Origin: Gemmatimonadota bacterium
GTDB lineage: Bacteria; Gemmatimonadota; Gemmatimonadetes; Longimicrobiales; Gaopeijiaceae
Direction of reading: 5' to 3'
DNA length: 64,000 nucleotides
Assembly (NCBI GenBank): GCA_030430625.1
Contig: JAUIKL010000002.1
Location: forward strand, 27,279 to 91,278
The notes beneath the pieces were generated by a model. The model was given only the letters and a program-made list of their open reading frames with translations, had not been told where the DNA came from and ran no database searches. Position numbers and translations under genes: made by a program. Shown here in pieces: positions 52,872 to 60,857 of this stretch; position 1 is the stretch's first letter; each line of letters opens with the position of its first letter.

Positions 52872-53606
52872 TCACTCCACACGCCCCAGTCGGTTGGCCA
52901 CCGTCTCCATCATCGAGTCGATGGTGGTCACGGATCGTTGAACGGCCTCGAAGGACCGCTGGATCGTGGTCATTTCGATCAGGGAGTCGAGCGCGTTGAC
53001 GTTGCTCCCCTCGAGGAAGCCCTGACGCACGAGGACCGCCTCCGGCGGGACCTCGGTCAACGAGGCCTCGTCGACCAGCACACCGTCGCGGAGGCTTCCA
53101 CGCGTCGCGCTGATCGGGGCCGCTCCATCCACGGCCCCCGCCTCTTGAGCGGCATCGGCGCGGACGACCCGAAGCCGTCCGACGCGTTCGCCGGCCACCG
53201 TGACCACACCGGTCGCGTCGATCTCGACGGGGCCGGGAGGAAGAACGAGAGGGCCGGAGGTGCCGAGCAGGGCGTTTCCATTCGCGTCCACCACCCGGCC
53301 GTCCGCGTCGAGCGTGAACGACCCGCTGCGGACGAGCTTCGTCCCTTCACTGGTCTCGACCGCGAAGTGCCCCGTGCCCTGAAGAGCCAGGTCGAGAGGC
53401 CCGGTGGTCTCCCGGAGCTCACCGGCCCGAGTGTCCGTAACGGTCCCGATGGCTGGAATTCCGCCCGGAAGCACCTCGGAGAAGATCCGCTCGGCGCGAA
53501 AGCCGGCGGTCTCGACGTTGGCCAGGTTGTTCGCGTTCACTTCCTGCCGGCGCTGCCAATACATCAGCGCGTGCCCGGCCGCGCGCAGGCTCGGTGGTCC
53601 GCTCAT
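52872..53606 (-). CDS. flgF: proximal rod protein FlgF
   Basis: This 244-residue protein is FlgF-like: 'RQEVNANNLANVETAGFRAER' near 22-42 and 'EGSNVNALDSLIEMTTIQRSFEAVQRSVTTIDSMME' (in part) at the C-terminus. It is distinguished from FlgG by its shorter N-terminal region and MTTIQRSFE ending. It is the first gene of the flgF-csrA transcript. A well-placed sigma-54-type promoter is 40 bases upstream. Confidence 0.85.
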   Translation of the reverse strand: MSGPPSLRAAGHALMYWQRRQEVNANNLANVETAGFRAERIFSEVLPGGIPAIGTVTDTRAGELRETTGPLDLALQGTGHFAVETSEGTKLVRSGSFTLDADGRVVDANGNALLGTSGPLVLPPGPVEIDATGVVTVAGERVGRLRVVRADAAQEAGAVDGAAPISATRGSLRDGVLVDEASLTEVPPEAVLVRQGFLEGSNVNALDSLIEMTTIQRSFEAVQRSVTTIDSMMETVANRLGRVE

Positions 53607-53645
53607 CGACCTCGTCCCTTGCTCGAGGGTTCCGCGTCACCGAGG

Positions 53646-53661
53646 CGCAACGCCCGTGCCA
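53646..53661 (-). promoter_or_regulatory. sigma-54 (RpoN) promoter of the flgF operon
   Basis: On the flgF strand the sequence is TGGCACG-GGCG-TTGCG, an exact match to the TGGCACG-N4-TTGC core with correct GG-GC spacing. The predicted start lies about 29 bases before the flgF ATG. It sits in the 196-base gap between flgF and the unknown gene at 53803. No other gene is visible in that gap. Confidence 0.7.
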
Positions 53662-53802
53662 GTGGTTCACAGATCCGGACAGACACCGTAACCTGCAGTC
53701 TGACTGCACCTTGCGACCTCCGGACCACCCTCGGGACAAGTCCGGGCCCCATGGTCACGACCGGAAGGGTCTTCCGGGTGGGCAGCACCTGCCGCAGCCC
53801 GA

Positions 53803-54318
53803 TCATACCCGCCTCGCCTCGAGGCGCTCGGCTAGACGAACCGCATCGCTGGCGGCCGGCGCCCGTCCACGCCGCACGCGAATTCGCGGTCGTCGACCCG
53901 CCGCTCGACGCCGGACGAACGCCACGGACGTCGAGAGGGCTGCGACGAGAAGAAGGAAGCCGATCATCACGATCAGCCCGGCCTCCAGCGTCCAGGTCGC
54001 CTCTCCTCTCAGGATGGCGCGAAAGCCGCGCCACTCGGCGGCGACACCCGTGGCCCCATCCCCGGACGATGCCGGACGCGGACGAGCCATTCCACGCTCT
54101 TCGAGAACCGTGGCCAGCTCGTCCCACGCCGTCCCCTCGTCGGCACCACTCAGAATGGACTGCACCATCTCCGCAGCGACCGACGCGGCCGCGTCTTCCG
54201 CCTCCACCGGTTCGACGGAGGGCAGGCCGACGTGAACGCCCGCCGGCTCCACTTGCCCGGCCAGTGGGGCTGCGAGGGCGAAGGCGATGGCCAGGGTCCC
54301 CAACGTGGATCGCTTCAT
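53803..54318 (-). CDS. uncharacterised membrane protein at the end of the fliL operon
   Basis: This 171-residue protein was not recognised. A signal peptide of about 20 residues (ends 'LAGQ') is followed by a helical periplasmic part ('EDAAASVAAEMVQSILSG', 'WDELATVLEERGMARP'), one membrane helix near 112-135 ('LIVMIGFLLLVAALSTSVAFV') and a very Arg-rich cytoplasmic tail with Pro ('RRRAAGRRPRIRVRRGRAP'). It overlaps the fliA stop by 4 bases, so it is last in the fliL transcript. A motility role is likely from position only. Confidence 0.6.
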   Translation of the reverse strand: MKRSTLGTLAIAFALAAPLAGQVEPAGVHVGLPSVEPVEAEDAAASVAAEMVQSILSGADEGTAWDELATVLEERGMARPRPASSGDGATGVAAEWRGFRAILRGEATWTLEAGLIVMIGFLLLVAALSTSVAFVRRRAAGRRPRIRVRRGRAPAASDAVRLAERLEARRV

Positions 54319-55064
54319 GGTTCGATTCCGTCCGCCTCGAGTAAGGTCCGTAGCGTCTTCAAGGCGGCCTGCCGGATCTGGGAGATCCGAGACTCGGTCA
54401 CGCCCATCAGCTCCGCGATCTCCCGGAGCCGGAGTTCTTCGTAGTAGTAGAGGGACAGCACGCGAGACTCCCGTTCCGGGAGTTTTCTCATACAATCCGC
54501 CAAAATCGCGACCGTCTCCTCGTGAGCCACGAGGTCCTCGATGTTCGGGCCATCGTCCGCGGTCGTTTCCGCCACGGTGAAGCCTGTGCCGGGATCCGGT
54601 CCACCCGTCGTGCGATCGAGAGACTCGTCGTGGTACCGGTTGAGATCGGAGCGGAGTCCATGCACCTCTTCGGGGGACACGCCCATGGCCTCGGCCAGCT
54701 CTTTCGGATCGGGGTCCCGTCCGAGCCGGAGTCGAAGATCCGTCTCGGCGGACCGCATCTCCCTCTCGCGTCTCCGTAGGGAACGCGGGGTTCGATCCCA
54801 GCGCCGAAGCTCATCCAGCATCGCGCCCCGTATCCTCGTGACCGCGAGTGTGCTGAACGCGTGCCCTCGGCTCGGGTCGAAACTGTGCGCGGCCTGGATG
54901 AGGCCCTGAACACCCGCACTGATGAGGTCCCCACGTTCCGGACCCAATCCTCCCGACCGGTCGAGCTTGGCCGCCGCGTCGTACACGAGACCGAGATTCT
55001 CGGACACCAACCGGTCCGGGTCGAGCGGCTTCCCGCCACCTTCGTCGCTCGGCTTGGCGCTCAT
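54315..55064 (-). CDS. fliA: flagellar sigma-28 factor FliA
   Basis: This 249-residue sigma-70 family factor has FliA/WhiG features: region 2 'SENLGLVYDAAAKL' then 'GDLISAGVQGLIQAAHSFDPSRGHAFSTLAVTRIRGAMLDELRRWD' (in part), region 3 'REMRSAETDLRLRLGRDP' and region 4 'LPERESRVLSLYYYEELRLREIAELMGVTESRISQIRQAAL' (in part). It reads the sigma-28 sites before flgM and fliC. The start overlaps the flhG stop. FlgM at 39180 is its inhibitor. Confidence 0.93.
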   Translation of the reverse strand: MSAKPSDEGGGKPLDPDRLVSENLGLVYDAAAKLDRSGGLGPERGDLISAGVQGLIQAAHSFDPSRGHAFSTLAVTRIRGAMLDELRRWDRTPRSLRRREREMRSAETDLRLRLGRDPDPKELAEAMGVSPEEVHGLRSDLNRYHDESLDRTTGGPDPGTGFTVAETTADDGPNIEDLVAHEETVAILADCMRKLPERESRVLSLYYYEELRLREIAELMGVTESRISQIRQAALKTLRTLLEADGIEP

Positions 55065-55840
55065 GCGGCCGCCGGTGGTAGGAGCTGCGTCAGGACCGGG
55101 TGGACCTGATCGAGAAGCGTCGACTGCACGAGCAGTTCGGGGAGTCGACTTCCACGGGTGATCCCATTCGTGAGTCCGGGGTCCTCGGGAAGAGCACCCA
55201 GAATGTCGAGATCGCACGCCAGGAAGCGCTTCGCGCCCTCCCGCAGCACGGAGGCCGCCACATCCAGCTCCTGACCACCCGTTCGGTTGAAGAGGATCCG
55301 TGCCGGCGCCTCCGCGTGGACCATGAGCGCTTTCAGCATGGCGTGTGTGGACGCCAGACCGATGGCGTCGGCGGCCGTCACGACGACCACCGAGCCGACG
55401 CGCAGGTCGATCATCCGCTCGAGGGCGTGCAGGCGCGTGCCGGCATCGACGACAACGAGGTCCCGATCGTTGAACAGCGGAGGGACCCGGCGAACGATGG
55501 CTCGCACCTCCCTCGACTCCGACGCGCCGGCGGTCAGACTCAGCAACTCGAGCGACCCGTGCACCGGCGCAACGAGTCTCTCGACAGGACCCGACCCGAG
55601 TTCGGCCAGCGTCACCGTACGCGGAGCACCGAGCCATACCCGCTGCACGTCGAGCCACGGTTCGGCGTCGACGAGGAGCGTGCGGCGGCCGACCGACGCC
55701 CCTCGGATGGCGAGTAGGGCGGAGACCAACGACACCCCCGCCCCCCCTCTTCCGGCCGTCACGGCAACGACGTGAGGAGGCCCTCTCCGGGCGCGTCGGC
55801 GCCCGATCTGGGCGCGAAGGGCTTCGAGCTGGGAAGTCAC
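55061..55840 (-). CDS. flhG: FlhG/MinD-like protein with degenerate P-loop
   Basis: This 259-residue protein is in the flhG position after flhF and has the MinD fold ('TLLVDAEPWLDVQRVWLG', 'DLVVVDAGT', 'VVVVTAADAIGLASTHAMLKAL', 'RILFNRTGG'). The deviant Walker A should read GKGGxGKT; here it is GRGGAGVS (30-37), so both lysines are lost (checked in the DNA at 55734-55760). FlhG normally uses ATP-driven dimerisation to limit flagellar number; this copy probably does not hydrolyse ATP. It overlaps flhF and fliA by 4 bases. Confidence 0.8.
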   Translation of the reverse strand: MTSQLEALRAQIGRRRARRGPPHVVAVTAGRGGAGVSLVSALLAIRGASVGRRTLLVDAEPWLDVQRVWLGAPRTVTLAELGSGPVERLVAPVHGSLELLSLTAGASESREVRAIVRRVPPLFNDRDLVVVDAGTRLHALERMIDLRVGSVVVVTAADAIGLASTHAMLKALMVHAEAPARILFNRTGGQELDVAASVLREGAKRFLACDLDILGALPEDPGLTNGITRGSRLPELLVQSTLLDQVHPVLTQLLPPAAA

Positions 55841-56649
55841 GCGATCGCCTGGAGGGTGGAGGGTTCACGCCCACGACGCAGAGCACCGGAGACGAGTCGG
55901 TCGGGGGCACCGTGCAGGTCTTCGGGGACACCCTGTCCATCCGTGACCCAGCGGGCTGGGAGGTTCAGCCTTCCGGCGATCGGCGCTGCCCCCGACTCGC
56001 TGGGATCCTCGTCCAGCTTGGTCAGGAGCGAATGCGTCGGTCCGACGTCGGCGAAGTGCGCCATGACCGCGTCGGCGACTTCGAGCCGTACGCAAGCCGA
56101 CACGACGAGATGCACCTCGTCGGGCCGCAAGGCGACGAGTGAATCGCGCCACCGACGATCCACCGCACTCGAAGCCGGGGCGCGCCCCGGTGTGTCGACG
56201 AGGACGACGTCGCAACCCGACAGACGGTGAAGCGCGCCCTGCGCCTCTCGCGGTTCGGTCGCGACCTCGAGCGGAAGTCGGGCCAGGTCCGCGTAGGTTT
56301 GGACCTGGTCGAAGGCGCCGATCTTGTAGCTGTCGAGTGTGATGATGCCCACGCGGAAGCCACCGAACGCAGACACGTTCAGCGCGAGCTTGGCCAGCGT
56401 CGTCGTCTTCCCCGACCCGGTCGGACCGACGAGAGCGAGAACCCGCGTACGCCGACCGACCCGACGCGGCGGCCCGGGCTGACGAAGAGTCCAGTCGAAT
56501 CGTCGTACCTCGTCCGGCGTCGTCGCCGTCACCTCGAATCCGCCCGGCACCGTTCGCGTCTCGAGGAGGAGTGCGTCGTCTCCGAGGACGGCCCGAACCC
56601 GGTCGAGGGCCTTCGAGACGTTCGGTGCGTGGATGCGCTCGATTCTCAT
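55837..56649 (-). CDS. flhF: compact FlhF-type SRP-like GTPase
   Basis: This 270-residue protein carries an FlhF GTPase: a short B-domain ('NVSKALDRVRAVLGDDALLLETRTVPGG', in part), then G1 GPTGSGKTT near 75, 'DSYKIGAFDQVQTYADL', G3 DTPGR and G4 TKLDED. FlhF normally has 360-450 residues with a long linker and N domain, which are almost absent here. FlhF sets flagellar position and early basal-body assembly. It overlaps flhA and flhG by 4 bases. Confidence 0.85.
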   Translation of the reverse strand: MRIERIHAPNVSKALDRVRAVLGDDALLLETRTVPGGFEVTATTPDEVRRFDWTLRQPGPPRRVGRRTRVLALVGPTGSGKTTTLAKLALNVSAFGGFRVGIITLDSYKIGAFDQVQTYADLARLPLEVATEPREAQGALHRLSGCDVVLVDTPGRAPASSAVDRRWRDSLVALRPDEVHLVVSACVRLEVADAVMAHFADVGPTHSLLTKLDEDPSESGAAPIAGRLNLPARWVTDGQGVPEDLHGAPDRLVSGALRRGREPSTLQAIA

Positions 56650-58733
56650 GAGATCTCCCAGGATCCGAGAGGCTCGAACCCGGCGTGTGAAGGCAGTTCA
56701 GCGAGTGAGATCACCGGCACGTGCGGAAGAACCGGCTCCAGCAGCTTTCGAATGCCGACACGGAGCGACGGCGGCGCGATCACCGGCACCGCACCGGCCC
56801 CCTGAGCGCGTGTCATCCGGTCGAGTTCCTGGATGGCGGTCGACAACCGCTCGGGAGCCAGAGACTCGCCGGTCGTCCCGCGCGGGGAGAAGAGCCCCAT
56901 CAGCGCGGCTTCGAGACGCGGGCCCACCGTGATGCCACGGATCGAGCCTCGCTCGTCGAGGTAGCGGTCCGCGATGATCTTTCCGAGCGCTCGCCGGACG
57001 TGCTCGGTCAGTGCTTCGGGGTCCTTCGTCGTCTCGGCGTGGTCGGCCAGCGATTCCAGGATCGTGACGAGGTCGCGGATCGGCACCTGCTCCCGTAGGA
57101 GTCGCTGGAGGACCCGGTGTACCACACCAAGCGAGACCCGGGTCGGCACGACCTCGTCGACGAGCGCCGGATGAGTCTCTTTCAGGCGATCGAGTAGGGC
57201 CTGGACATCCTGTCGGCCAAGAAGATCGGCGCCGTGTTCCTTGAGCGTCTCCATGAGGTGCGTCGCGACGACCGAACCGGGTTCGACTACCGACCACCCG
57301 CGAGCTTCAGCGTCGATCTTGGCGTCGCGCGGAATCCAACGGGCCGGCAGACCGAAGCTCGGATCGCGCACCTCGATGCCGTCGACGGGGGCGACCACCT
57401 TGCCGGTGTCTAGGGCGAGCAGGTTCCGCATCATCACCTCGCCACGGGCCACCTCGGAGCCGCGAAGCCGGATCACGTACTCTCCCGGAGCGAGCTCGAT
57501 GTCGTCCCGGATTCGAATCGGGGGCACGAGGAGCCCGAGATCCTGGGCGGCCTTCTTTCGCAGGACGCCGACCCGGCTGAGCAAGTCTCCGCCCTGGGAC
57601 TCGTCGACGAGGGGGATCATCGCATACCCGACCTCGAGTTCGACGGGATCCAGAAGGATCAACTCTTCCAGGGGATCGTAGGCCGACGGAAGCGCGACCG
57701 CCGAGCCCGGCTCGACCTGCTCCCCTTGCGACTCGGGTAGCCCGATCGTTCCGACGCCCGGTGCGGACGCGGAGGGCGCGGATGCCTCGTTCTGCGATGC
57801 CAGCAGACCGAGCCCACCGAAGGCAGCGGACAGGAGGAGAAACGGCGCGTTCGGGAGCGCAGGAACGAGTCCCAACGAGCCCAGGATCACGGCCGATGCC
57901 CAGAGCGGCCGAGGATCCCGTCCGAGCTGGTGAGCCAGGGCGGCGCCGACCCTGGCCCCTCCGGCCGAGTAGGTCACGACGATACCCGAGGCTGTGCTGA
58001 CGATCAGGGCCGGGATCTGGCTCACCAGTCCGTCACCGATCGTGAGCATCGTGTACTTCGCGGCGGCGTCGGCAAGAGGAAGGGCCTCCTGAAGCATGCC
58101 GACGTAGAGCCCGCCGAGGATGTTGATCCCCGTGATCAGCAGGCCCAGAACCGCGTCACCGCGAACGAACTTCGCGGCGCCGTCCATGGCGCCGTAGAAG
58201 TCGGCCTCCATCGAGATCTCGCGACGACGACGACGCGCCTGCGCCTCGTCGATGATCCCGGCGTTGAGGTCCGCGTCGATACTCATCTGCCGCCCGGGCA
58301 TCGCATCGAGGGTGAAGCGGGCCGCAACTTCGGCCACGCGCCCCGCACCCTTCGTGATCACGATGAAGTTGATCGCGACCAGAATCAGGAAGATGACCAC
58401 CCCGACCGCGTAATTCCCCTGGACAACGAAATCCCCGAACGCGGAGATCACCGCGCCACCTTCGCCGCGACCGAGGATCAACCGTGTGCTCCCGACGTTC
58501 AGCCCGAGACGGAAGAGGGTGAGGAGGAGAAGGAGGGTCGGGAAGGCCGAGAGCTCGAGGGGATTCGACGTCTGCAGCGCGACGAGCAGCACGAGCAGGG
58601 AGCTGGCGATGCTGACCGTGATCAGGATGTCGAGGACGAAGGTCGGGAGCGGCAGGACGAGGAGGGCCACGACCCCGACGACCGCCGCGATGATGACGAA
58701 GTCCGCGTTCTGGAAACCCCGATCCTGACTCAT
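56646..58733 (-). CDS. flhA: flagellar export gate protein FlhA
   Basis: This 695-residue protein has eight membrane helices in residues 1-320 with the conserved FHIPEP loop region ('GRVAEVAARFTLDAMPGRQMSIDADLNAGIID' in part). The soluble ring-forming domain follows with 'ARWIPRDAKIDAEARGWSVVEPGSVVATHLMETL' (in part) and 'LGVVHRVLQRLLREQVPIRDLVTILE'. It forms the nonameric gate that receives export chaperones. Overlaps flhB and flhF by 4 bases. Confidence 0.95.
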   Translation of the reverse strand: MSQDRGFQNADFVIIAAVVGVVALLVLPLPTFVLDILITVSIASSLLVLLVALQTSNPLELSAFPTLLLLLTLFRLGLNVGSTRLILGRGEGGAVISAFGDFVVQGNYAVGVVIFLILVAINFIVITKGAGRVAEVAARFTLDAMPGRQMSIDADLNAGIIDEAQARRRRREISMEADFYGAMDGAAKFVRGDAVLGLLITGINILGGLYVGMLQEALPLADAAAKYTMLTIGDGLVSQIPALIVSTASGIVVTYSAGGARVGAALAHQLGRDPRPLWASAVILGSLGLVPALPNAPFLLLSAAFGGLGLLASQNEASAPSASAPGVGTIGLPESQGEQVEPGSAVALPSAYDPLEELILLDPVELEVGYAMIPLVDESQGGDLLSRVGVLRKKAAQDLGLLVPPIRIRDDIELAPGEYVIRLRGSEVARGEVMMRNLLALDTGKVVAPVDGIEVRDPSFGLPARWIPRDAKIDAEARGWSVVEPGSVVATHLMETLKEHGADLLGRQDVQALLDRLKETHPALVDEVVPTRVSLGVVHRVLQRLLREQVPIRDLVTILESLADHAETTKDPEALTEHVRRALGKIIADRYLDERGSIRGITVGPRLEAALMGLFSPRGTTGESLAPERLSTAIQELDRMTRAQGAGAVPVIAPPSLRVGIRKLLEPVLPHVPVISLAELPSHAGFEPLGSWEIS

Positions 58734-59809
58734 CGGCGACTCCGCGTGTGCGCCGGCGGGCGGTGCCGGAAGACAAAGGCCAGGATCTCGGCCACCGCCA
58801 CGTAGAGGATCGGCGGAATCGGAAGGCCGACCTTCGACGTGGCGAAGAGCGCGCGAGCCACCGGCTTGTTCTCCACCACGGGAACGCCCGCCGAGAGGGC
58901 CAGCTTTCGGATCCGCAGAGCTGTCTTACGCGTGCCCATCGCGACGACGATCGGCGCGTCCGCGACCTCCGGGTCGTACCGGAGCGCCACGGCGATGTGG
59001 GTCGGGTTGGTCACGACGACGTCGGCCGTCGGGACGGCCTGCATCATCCGCATGCGAGCCAGCGAACGACCGAGGCTCCGCAGCCGCGCTCGCACCATCG
59101 GATCACCTTCGGACTCGCGAAGCTCCTTCTTGACCTCCTCCTTCGTCATCCGGAGTTCGCGCTGGTGCTGCCACGACTGATAGCCGTAGTCCGCGACCGC
59201 CAGACAGAGGAGCGCCAGTCCCGCCGCGAGCAGGACCGTGGCGACCTCGCTGCGAAGGACGTCGAGTAGCGCCGCCGGCCCGCTCTGGGGAAGGCGACTG
59301 AGGTCGGACAGCGCCCCCGAGAGGGCGACATACACCACCGCCCCGACGACAAAGAGCTTGAAGAGCGCTTTGCCGAGGTCCACGAAGGGCCTCGGGCTCA
59401 GGTAGCGCTGAAGGTTCTTCACCGGTGACAGCCGACTCCAGTCAGGCTGCAGCGGCTTCAGTGTCAAGGTGGCGCGGCCCTGAACCACACCGACGGCCAG
59501 GGCCAGCCCGGTCACGGCCAGCGCGAAGGGAAGGAAGCCCAACGCCGCCTGTCCTCCCACCCACCTCATGTACTCGACGGCGGCGCGCGGATCGTAGAGG
59601 GACCCGTGTCCCACGAGGAAGCTCGTCCGGGTCACGGACTCGAGGGCCCGCGCGATCTGCCCTCCGCCGGGCCCCACCATGAGGCCCGCCGCAATCAGAG
59701 CGGCGGCTGCGGACAGCTCCTGGGTGCGCGGAATCTTCCCATCGTCCCTCGCCTCTCGCTGCCGTTTGGCAGTTGGTTCTTCGGTCTTGTCCTGCTGGTT
59801 CTCGGCCAT
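58730..59809 (-). CDS. flhB: flagellar export switch protein FlhB
   Basis: This 359-residue protein has four membrane helices and the cytoplasmic autocleavage motif NPTH in 'DVVVTNPTHIAVALRYDP' near 268, used for the switch from hook to filament export. The N-terminus 'DKTEEPTAKRQREARDDGKIPRTQEL' (in part) is typical. It lies 1 base after the fliR start side and overlaps flhA by 4 bases. Confidence 0.94.
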   Translation of the reverse strand: MAENQQDKTEEPTAKRQREARDDGKIPRTQELSAAAALIAAGLMVGPGGGQIARALESVTRTSFLVGHGSLYDPRAAVEYMRWVGGQAALGFLPFALAVTGLALAVGVVQGRATLTLKPLQPDWSRLSPVKNLQRYLSPRPFVDLGKALFKLFVVGAVVYVALSGALSDLSRLPQSGPAALLDVLRSEVATVLLAAGLALLCLAVADYGYQSWQHQRELRMTKEEVKKELRESEGDPMVRARLRSLGRSLARMRMMQAVPTADVVVTNPTHIAVALRYDPEVADAPIVVAMGTRKTALRIRKLALSAGVPVVENKPVARALFATSKVGLPIPPILYVAVAEILAFVFRHRPPAHTRSRR

Positions 59810-59810
59810 A

Positions 59811-60578
59811 TCAGAACCCCGCGACCGCGCGGAGGAATCGGGCGGCGAGCCCCTCGATATGTGCCGGCCATCCGGCGTAGAACGTCGCGGCGAGCGGGAT
59901 GGCGCCGGCGAGCGTCACCAGTCCGAGACCGATCTGCAGCGGAAAGGCGACTGCGAGCATGTTCAGCTGCGGCGACGTGCGAGCAAGAACGCCGAGAGCC
60001 ACATACCCGACCGAAACGGCGGCGATGATCGGCCCGGCAAACTGCAGCCCCTGTGAAAAGAGCACGGTGAAGGTCCGCGCGATTTCGGTGACCCCCGCCC
60101 CGACGTCGAACGCGGCCCCCACGGGAACCACCTCGTAGCTGGCCGCCAGCGCCTCGATCATGACGAGGTGACCGCCCGACACCAGCAACAGGGTGAGAAC
60201 GAAGAGGCTGAGGAACTGACCCATGATCCCGGTCCCGAAGCCGGTCAGTGGATCGAGGGCCGTCGCGCCCGCCAGTCCGGTCTGAACGGAGAGAATGTCA
60301 CCGGCCAGTTCCGCCCCACCGATCAGGAGCGCCGCGCCGATCCCGAGTCCAATCCCGACGACCATCTCCGACGCCAGCGCCATCGGAGAGAGGGCGACCG
60401 ATGGTGGCACCTCCGGAATCGTCGGCAGCACCAGCGCCGTGAGGAGCACGGCGATCGCGGCGCGTATGGGCGCGGGCACGGTGCGCGCCGCGAGGAGCGG
60501 GGCCACGACCATCAGGCCGGCAATACGAAAGAAGACCAACGCACCGCCAACGAGCAGTCCGCTCAGGGCCGGGTCCAC
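59811..60578 (-). CDS. fliR: flagellar export gate protein FliR
   Basis: This 255-residue membrane protein has five to six hydrophobic segments with 'FFRIAGLMVVAPLLAARTVPAPIRAAIAVLLT' (in part) and 'GLQFAGPIIAAVSVGYVALGVLARTSPQLNMLAVAFPL' (in part), diagnostic for FliR. The GTG at 60578 lies just after the fliQ stop; an ATG at 60650 would overlap fliQ by 70 bases and adds no membrane segment, so it is less likely. Confidence 0.9.
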   Translation of the reverse strand: MDPALSGLLVGGALVFFRIAGLMVVAPLLAARTVPAPIRAAIAVLLTALVLPTIPEVPPSVALSPMALASEMVVGIGLGIGAALLIGGAELAGDILSVQTGLAGATALDPLTGFGTGIMGQFLSLFVLTLLLVSGGHLVMIEALAASYEVVPVGAAFDVGAGVTEIARTFTVLFSQGLQFAGPIIAAVSVGYVALGVLARTSPQLNMLAVAFPLQIGLGLVTLAGAIPLAATFYAGWPAHIEGLAARFLRAVAGF

Positions 60579-60580
60579 GG

Positions 60581-60850
60581 TCAGCCCACCATGGCCGGCA
60601 CGGCCAGAAGCAAGCGAGATCCGAAGCCGACCGCCACCGAGAGTGTCCACGGCAGCAGCGCGAAGAGAACGATGCCGACCGAGAAGAGCTTGAGCACGAA
60701 GGCAACGGTCTGCTCCTGCACCTGCGTGACCGTCTGGAAGATGCTCACCGTCAGACCCACGGCGAGCGCGATCGCCAGGAGGGGCGCGGAGAGCCAGAAG
60801 GCCGTGAGGATCGCCTGACGACCCAGTTGCACGACGAGTTCGTACGTCAT
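60581..60850 (-). CDS. fliQ: flagellar export gate protein FliQ
   Basis: This 89-residue two-helix membrane protein has 'LGRQAILTAFWLSAPLLAIALAVGLTVSIFQTVTQVQEQTV' (in part), the almost invariant FliQ core including VQEQT. It lies 7 bases after fliP and 2 bases before fliR. Assembles in the FliPQR core of the export gate. Confidence 0.94.
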   Translation of the reverse strand: MTYELVVQLGRQAILTAFWLSAPLLAIALAVGLTVSIFQTVTQVQEQTVAFVLKLFSVGIVLFALLPWTLSVAVGFGSRLLLAVPAMVG

Positions 60851-60857
60851 CGCCGGC

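Noticed and set aside
55734-55747. C-runs in flhG as a phase-variation tract
   Set aside because: The runs are 5 and 7 bases and interrupted; the frame is intact and they simply encode Gly codons.
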